DNA of 10,704 nucleotides from Campylobacteraceae bacterium (GTDB lineage: Bacteria > Campylobacterota > Campylobacteria > Campylobacterales > Sulfurovaceae), in NCBI GenBank assembly GCA_027083895.1, contig JALWMN010000195.1, positions 1-10,704 of the forward strand, given 5' to 3'. Below the pieces are notes generated by a model that ran no database searches, was not told the DNA's origin, and saw only the letters and a program-made list of their open reading frames with translations. This document shows, piece after piece, positions 6,435 to 10,704 of this stretch. The position numbers and the translations under genes are program-made. Every line of letters begins with the position of its first letter. Position 1 is the first letter of the stretch.

Positions 6435-6457
6435 ACTACAAGCAAAATGCTTGTAGT
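6435..6457 (-). terminator. Hairpin at the end of the petABC operon
   Basis: ACTACAAGC (6435-6443) and GCTTGTAGT (6449-6457) are perfect nine-base arms. An extra A-T pair leaves a three-base loop. It lies 15 bases past the petC stop codon on the minus strand. No uninterrupted T-run follows directly, so it may be a weak terminator or a 3'-end stabiliser. Confidence 0.5.
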
Positions 6458-6472
6458 ATAAGTTTACAAAGG

Positions 6473-7384
6473 TTAATCTTTTAAACCTTTCCATTGAGAT
6501 TTATACCATAGGAAGGCTAAAATTGCAAAGATAACAAGGAATCCTAAGACAATTGGTCCAACTTTTTCTCTTTTTGCTTTGCTTGGATCACCAGTTGACT
6601 CTAAATACTCATAGATTTTCTCAAAGCCCTCTTTGGTAACACCAACTCTAGGCATCGCTGTACCTGGGAGGTGTGATTGAGGATCTTCTACAAATGTCTC
6701 TAAGAAGTGCTTACTTCTTGCTCTAACAATTACTTTTAAATCTGGTGGTAGTTTACCCATATAATCAGCTAATTTATCTTGATACTTCGCAACATTAATT
6801 TTAAATTCTGCTAATTTAACATCGTTTTTAGTTTTAATATTGAATTTAGTTTTAGGCACATCACCAATTTGTGTCCATTTACCATAACTATTTGCGTGAC
6901 ATCTACCACAAGCTGTAACATAAGCCTCTTTAGGAGTAATCTCTTTTGGAGCAATAGATTTTAAGTAAGCTACAATATCTGCTGCATCTTGTTCGCTTCC
7001 TGCACTAGGAGGCATAGCAAAGTTTGGTTTTGCTTTGGCGGTATGAGCTGGGTTCTGTAAGAATGCAATTAAGAATTTTTCATCAAAGATTGCACCAGCA
7101 TTGCTTAGATCTGGTGGATTTACACCATATGTTGCTGAAGCATTCATTACATCCATTGGAGCTTTTATGCCTTGAGATTTAATACTATGACAGCCTGCAC
7201 AAGATGCAATTAAATTTTTTCCATTTTGTGCATTGCCTTTTACTTTACTTGCATTGATATCTGGATATTTAAAATCGTGCCCCTCTACATGTTTATGCAT
7301 AACAGAGTGAGCATATGGTTCTACTCCCCAATATGTTACAAGCGTAAAGAATACGACAACTGCTAAAATCTTTAACTCTTTCAT
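6473..7384 (-). CDS. petC: Dihaem cytochrome c1 subunit of the quinol:cytochrome c oxidoreductase
   Basis: A 303-residue membrane-anchored periplasmic protein that takes electrons from the Rieske protein and hands them to soluble cytochrome c. Segment 5-22 is an N-terminal membrane anchor or signal. Haem site 1 is C62-A-G-C65-H66 with Met M124 in FAMPPS. Haem site 2 is C159-G-R-C162-H163 with Met M244 in TAMPRVG. A C-terminal membrane helix spans about 276-294, followed by a basic tail. Two tandem cytochrome-c domains are the Campylobacterota form of this subunit, unlike the monohaem c1 of mitochondria and Alphaproteobacteria. The ATG shares one base with the petB stop (TAATG). AGGAGG lies inside the last petB codons. 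Confidence 0.93.
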   Translation of the reverse strand: MKELKILAVVVFFTLVTYWGVEPYAHSVMHKHVEGHDFKYPDINASKVKGNAQNGKNLIASCAGCHSIKSQGIKAPMDVMNASATYGVNPPDLSNAGAIFDEKFLIAFLQNPAHTAKAKPNFAMPPSAGSEQDAADIVAYLKSIAPKEITPKEAYVTACGRCHANSYGKWTQIGDVPKTKFNIKTKNDVKLAEFKINVAKYQDKLADYMGKLPPDLKVIVRARSKHFLETFVEDPQSHLPGTAMPRVGVTKEGFEKIYEYLESTGDPSKAKREKVGPIVLGFLVIFAILAFLWYKSQWKGLKD

Positions 7385-8634
7385 TATCTACCTCCTATTG
7401 GCTTTTCCGCTTTTGTAATAAACGGAAGTGCTATCCATAATGCAATTAGTGTGTACGCTGCGATTTTACCTAATATTGTGAATATACCTTCTGGAGGTAG
7501 TTTTCCTAAAATAGTTAAAATCACCATATCCACTAAAAGTAGCCAAAACCAAATTTTAAATGGTCCTCTTTTACTTGCAGGAGCAACATTTGGGCTTCTA
7601 TCTAAGAATGGAAGCACAAGTAAAATTGCTTGTACAAAACCAAAGGCTACTAGTCCAGGGTTTTTAGGGAAAGCACGTAAAACTTCATAGCTCCATAAGA
7701 AATACCACTCTGGATAGATATGAGGAGGTGTTTTTAATGGGTCTGCTGGGTCAAAGTTAACTGGATCCATAGCAAATTCGAAATGGTAGAAGACTAAATA
7801 GAAGAAGAATATAAAGTATATGCTTAATACAAACACATCTTTACTTAAGAATACAGGTTTAAATGGAATAACCTTTGACTCTTTTCTCTTACCAGCTTTC
7901 CACTTTTCAGCTTCTGCTTCAAAATCGATCTCTTCGCCATCTTGGTTGTTTACGTGAGGAATTCTTAAAGCTCCAAAGTGAAGCACAATTAAACCAATAA
8001 TTGCTAATGGCATTAATACAACATGGAGCATAAAGAATCTACCAATAAATGCTTGTCCTGGAACATAATCTCCTCTAATCCACTCTACTAAACCAGGGAA
8101 ATTAAGTGCACCACCTAAGAAATCTTTTGAGAAACCTTCAAATAGGTTAGTGATAACCATACCAGCCCAGTAACTCATTTGACCCCATGGGAGTACATAT
8201 CCTGCAAATGCTTCACCAGAGAATGTTAAAAATAGAAGCATTCCAGAGATCCATATCATCTCTCTACCTTTTTTATACGAGCCGTAGTAGATTCCTGTAA
8301 ACATATGGATGTAGATAATCAAAAATACTACCGAAGCTGCTACTGCATGAATATGTCTCCATAACCAACCATAACCAACTTGAGACATAATTAAGTAGTT
8401 AACACTATTAAAAGCCTCTTTTGTAGTTGGGATATAATACATTAAAAGAAAAATACCACTAATTAAAAGCAGACCAAAAGTTGCTGCTAAAACCATGCCC
8501 ATTGCCCATAGAAAATTGATATTCTTTGGAATCCAATACTCCGTTGACATCACCCTTTCAATTGTTTCAATTGCTAACCTCTCATTTAACCATTTTTTGG
8601 TAAATGGCTTAGCGTTTGGATCAAAATGTGCCAT
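7384..8634 (-). CDS. petB: Cytochrome b subunit of the bc1 complex
   Basis: A 416-residue inner-membrane protein with about eight membrane helices that oxidises quinol at the Qo site and carries haems bL and bH. Haem ligands are H96 and H110 in the second helix and H204 and H219 in the fourth. The Qo motifs GYVLPWGQMSYW (145-156) and PEWY (308-311) are intact. It is a full-length, unsplit cytochrome b. The fourth-helix histidines are 15 positions apart, as in cytochrome b6, not 14 as in mitochondrial cytochrome b. A charged loop (about 229-255, rich in Glu and Lys) sits between helices D and E. The strong AGGAGGGG ribosome binding site overlaps the petA stop, ten bases downstream of petA. Confidence 0.96.
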   Translation of the reverse strand: MAHFDPNAKPFTKKWLNERLAIETIERVMSTEYWIPKNINFLWAMGMVLAATFGLLLISGIFLLMYYIPTTKEAFNSVNYLIMSQVGYGWLWRHIHAVAASVVFLIIYIHMFTGIYYGSYKKGREMIWISGMLLFLTFSGEAFAGYVLPWGQMSYWAGMVITNLFEGFSKDFLGGALNFPGLVEWIRGDYVPGQAFIGRFFMLHVVLMPLAIIGLIVLHFGALRIPHVNNQDGEEIDFEAEAEKWKAGKRKESKVIPFKPVFLSKDVFVLSIYFIFFFYLVFYHFEFAMDPVNFDPADPLKTPPHIYPEWYFLWSYEVLRAFPKNPGLVAFGFVQAILLVLPFLDRSPNVAPASKRGPFKIWFWLLLVDMVILTILGKLPPEGIFTILGKIAAYTLIALWIALPFITKAEKPIGGR

Positions 8635-8644
8635 ATTTCCCCTC

Positions 8645-9148
8645 CTAAACTAGCTTTTGTGCTTTCATCTCTTTATACTCTTTTCCCTCTTCACCTAATA
8701 CCATTTTTGTACCTTCTAATTTGAATGGAGGAATTGTTAATGGCTTTGGTGGTGGTGCTTTTAATACTTTACCAGCTGCATCAAATTGCCCACCATGGCA
8801 TGGGCAGATAAATTTATTTTTCTCAGGAAAGTATGTTGGAATACAACCTAAGTGCGTACAGAGACCAATTGCAATAAAGAATCTATCGTTTCCAACTTTA
8901 ATTAATCTCTTATCGTTGTAAGCTGGATTATTTTTGCCTACCTTCATTACAAAGATAGGTTTTCCTCTCCACACTTCTGTATTGAGTTCATTCTCCTTGG
9001 CACCACTAAGATCTATAGTGGTAAATCCTCCTGCCTTTACACTTGGTAGCGGATCCCACGTACGTTTTGCTGCATAGAGTGCACCAAGAGCACCCAAACC
9101 TGCAAAAGCACCAAGAGCCATACCCATAAAGTCTCTTCTATCGCTCAT
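8645..9148 (-). CDS. petA: Rieske 2Fe-2S subunit of the bc1 complex
   Basis: A 167-residue periplasmic iron-sulfur protein with an N-terminal membrane anchor. It takes one electron from quinol at the Qo site and passes it to cytochrome c1. The start MSDRRDFMG holds a twin-arginine (R4-R5) Tat export signal, followed by a Gly/Ala-rich hydrophobic helix (8-27), usually retained as the anchor. The cluster ligands are in C97-T-H99-L-G-C102 and C115-P-C117-H118-G-G; C102 and C117 are the disulfide pair. A proline-rich APPPKPL (131-137) follows, as in this family. It is the first gene of petABC, with AAAGGA five bases before the ATG and a TATAAT box upstream. Confidence 0.95.
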   Translation of the reverse strand: MSDRRDFMGMALGAFAGLGALGALYAAKRTWDPLPSVKAGGFTTIDLSGAKENELNTEVWRGKPIFVMKVGKNNPAYNDKRLIKVGNDRFFIAIGLCTHLGCIPTYFPEKNKFICPCHGGQFDAAGKVLKAPPPKPLTIPPFKLEGTKMVLGEEGKEYKEMKAQKLV

Positions 9149-9183
9149 AAGTATCCTTTCTAAGAAAAATTGACTAACATTTT

Positions 9184-9189
9184 ATTATA
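9184..9189 (-). promoter_or_regulatory. -10 box of the petABC promoter
   Basis: A perfect TATAAT reads on the minus strand 35 bases before the petA start codon, within an AT-rich stretch. The TG extension is missing. Transcription would begin near 9177 and give a short leader ending in AAAGGA (9159-9154). Confidence 0.6.
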
Positions 9190-9251
9190 AGTTTATTTTT
9201 ATTAAGTAGAGGTGTTAAAAATGATTATGGAGAGAATATTGGAAAAATTTG

Positions 9252-9268
9252 TGTGAAGTTATTTCACA
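9252..9268. promoter_or_regulatory. TGTGAA-N5-TTCACA palindrome upstream of petA
   Basis: Perfect six-base arms flank GTTAT. The site covers the stop codon of the upstream minus-strand gene and lies about 63 bases before the petA -10 box. On the minus strand, ATTTTT follows the second arm within a few bases, so it could be a weak intrinsic terminator for the gene at 9264-10085. It could also be an operator for a CRP/FNR-family regulator, though its spacing (TGTGA-N7-TCACA) is one base longer than the CRP consensus. Confidence 0.4.
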
Positions 9269-10085
9269 TATAATTTTTTGATATATTTACAATTCTCTCT
9301 ACAATATTATTTATTATAGCAGAAGATTTATTTTTATTATAATTATTTATTATAATATTTTTAACGATAGGTATTTTTAACTCTTTTAAGATACTTTTTT
9401 CACACTCACTCATTGTTTTAAGTTCCAGGAAAGATGTGTTAAGGCCATTTGCATTGGCTTCAATAGCAATATGTATAGATGAGGTAAAAATATTTCTGTA
9501 ACTGCTTAAGAGACTATAATACTCTTCTGGTTCAATTATTTCATTAAAAACTTGTGTAAATTCATCTTCATATTTTACAAAAAAGTAGTTGCCCCAATAG
9601 AGGTCGATGTTTTTATTTTTAAAAATATCTAAATTTTTTAATATAGTTTTATCGTAATCGCTATCACCATAGATAAAGAGTGTTTTTTCCTCTAAATTGT
9701 TTTGATTGACTATTGAGTATATGTAGCCATCAACTCCAAGTTGGATATTTTCTGCTTCATCTATTACTCTTTTTTCACAAGTTGGATTAATGTAGATCAG
9801 CTTTTTAAAATATCTTCCATACTCTAGAACTTTTCCTTCAAGTGCTTCTAGAGAGTCTATAATTACTATATCATCGACAGTAGCAACTGCATCGATATCT
9901 TTGATTGTCTCAATGGTAGTCGCAAGTGGTAAGCCCCAATCTCTTGCAAGTAGTTGGGCTCTATACTCATTTAAAAGTATCTCTGCTTCTATCCCCTTTT
10001 TTTTAAAAGCCTCATATAGAGCTTTTACTCTTCTTAGGCTATCTAAATTCTCTTTATGGTTTGTGTATGCGTATAGATAGAGCAC
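9264..10085 (-). CDS. Unrecognised protein, possibly GT-B/PseG-like
   Basis: A 273-residue protein without signal peptide or membrane helices. I do not recognise the family firmly. The N-terminal half looks like a Rossmann-type domain (LYLYAY, then LRRVKALYEAFKKKG at 17-31, and DDIVIIDSLEAL at 71-82). The second half has GDSDYDKTILKN (140-151) and an SSIHIAIEANANGLNTSFLEL-like C-terminal strand-helix, an order resembling PseG-type UDP-sugar hydrolases and GT-B glycosyltransferases. The PseG N-terminal Gly-rich, His-containing loop is not evident, so catalysis is doubtful. The last 40 residues are Asn/Ile-rich. The start is GTG at 10085, sharing one base with the mnmG stop (TAGTG), with AAGGGG upstream, so it is translationally coupled to mnmG. 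Confidence 0.7.
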   Translation of the reverse strand: MLYLYAYTNHKENLDSLRRVKALYEAFKKKGIEAEILLNEYRAQLLARDWGLPLATTIETIKDIDAVATVDDIVIIDSLEALEGKVLEYGRYFKKLIYINPTCEKRVIDEAENIQLGVDGYIYSIVNQNNLEEKTLFIYGDSDYDKTILKNLDIFKNKNIDLYWGNYFFVKYEDEFTQVFNEIIEPEEYYSLLSSYRNIFTSSIHIAIEANANGLNTSFLELKTMSECEKSILKELKIPIVKNIIINNYNKNKSSAIINNIVERIVNISKNYM

Positions 10086-10704
10086 TATTTCCCCTTTTGC
10101 CGCATTTTTATATAGACATGAATTATCTCTAGTGCTGCAGGTGTAATCCCACTAATTAATGATGCACTATGCAGCGTTGGTGGGTTTGCAGCTTGCAGTT
10201 TCTCTACAACTTCGTTGCTTAAGCCCTGTACCGTAGAGTAGTCGAAATCTTGCGGAATTTTAACCTTAAGCATCTCTTGCATTTTATCGATCTGCTCTTG
10301 CTGCTTTTGGATATATCTGTAATATTTAGCTTCTATAAGGATCTGCTCAAGTGCCTCTTTATTGTACTTTCGAAACTCTGGTACAAGAGTTAAAAGTTTC
10401 TCTACTGTTGGCTCTTTAATTCTAGCAATTATATCGATATAGGCAGTCTTATCGTTAATTTTTGTCTCGCCTAGCTCTTGTAGGGTAGCACTAAACTCTT
10501 TTGTAGGAGTTGCAAAGTTGCTCTTGAGCCAATGGAGAGCTTCGTTAATGTCTGCTTTGAGTTGTGCTACTCTTGTTGCAAAATCTTCCTCTAAGAGACC
10601 TAGCTCTTTACCATAGTGGCTAAGTCTTAAATGTGCATTATCCTCTCTTAAAAGCAGTCTATATTCAGCACGGCTTGTAAACATACGGTAGGGTTCTTTG
10701 GTTC
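10085..10704 (-). CDS. mnmG: tRNA uridine 5-carboxymethylaminomethyl modification enzyme, 3' part
   Basis: This is the C-terminal 205 residues of MnmG (GidA), the FAD protein that with MnmE modifies the wobble uridine U34 of several tRNAs. The window edge cuts it. The reading frame continues to 10704 through TKEPYR, just before MFTSRAEYRLLLREDN, the highly conserved family motif. The rest is the helical C-terminal domain that binds tRNA and MnmE, including GLSNEVVEKL and ASLISGITPAAL near the end. MnmG is usually about 620-630 residues, so roughly two thirds lies outside, including the FAD site. It is followed with a one-base overlap by an unknown gene. Confidence 0.95.
   Translation of the reverse strand, partial: TKEPYRMFTSRAEYRLLLREDNAHLRLSHYGKELGLLEEDFATRVAQLKADINEALHWLKSNFATPTKEFSATLQELGETKINDKTAYIDIIARIKEPTVEKLLTLVPEFRKYNKEALEQILIEAKYYRYIQKQQEQIDKMQEMLKVKIPQDFDYSTVQGLSNEVVEKLQAANPPTLHSASLISGITPAALEIIHVYIKMRQKGK

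Noticed and set aside
9252..9268. Canonical CRP or FNR site
   Set aside because: The spacer is one base longer than the CRP consensus and the arms do not match TTGAT-N4-ATCAA; kept only as an unassigned palindrome.

Overview
The window looks like a piece of a Campylobacterota (Epsilonproteobacteria) chromosome. The DNA is AT-rich. Promoters have an extended -10 box behind a T-rich run with no obvious -35. The gene families also fit: a cytochrome c553 of the Helicobacter/Campylobacter type, a Rieske/cytochrome b/dihaem cytochrome c1 operon, a QueE with a C-x3-C...GCDT motif, and a ComEA-like helix-hairpin-helix protein. A free-living, respiring, Sulfurimonas-like relative is my best guess; genus is inference only.

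Plus-strand half (1-4528). A ComEA-like secreted DNA-binding protein with a very long lysine/serine tail comes first, behind its own promoter and followed by a hairpin. Next is a tight four-gene operon (618-3185): thioredoxin 2 (trxC), an OmpR-type response regulator, its membrane histidine kinase, and a small exported protein with one haem-c motif. Gaps are 9 nt, then overlaps of 11 and 7 nt, which suggests a redox-linked sensing unit. A separately promoted cytochrome c553 follows. Then comes a stand-alone DUF234/nuclease-like protein that lacks the P-loop ATPase usually fused to this domain.

Minus-strand half (4530-10704). Two radical-SAM genes, moaA then queE, overlap by one base; they serve molybdenum cofactor and queuosine synthesis. 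Their leader holds two opposed seven-base repeat arrays that can fold into a long hairpin. Upstream of them is the complete petABC operon (Rieske, cytochrome b, dihaem cytochrome c1) for the quinol:cytochrome c oxidoreductase; the c553 on the other strand is a plausible electron acceptor. Further upstream lie an unrecognised, possibly PseG/GT-B-like protein and the 3' part of mnmG, which runs off the window.

No tRNA, rRNA, CRISPR array, insertion sequence or phage gene was seen, and no gene-free stretch exceeds 300 bases. The content is mostly core chromosome. The points most worth a second look are the heptamer hairpin, the trxC-kinase-haem operon, the odd QueE cysteine motif, the P-loop-less DUF234 protein and the Lys-rich ComEA tail.
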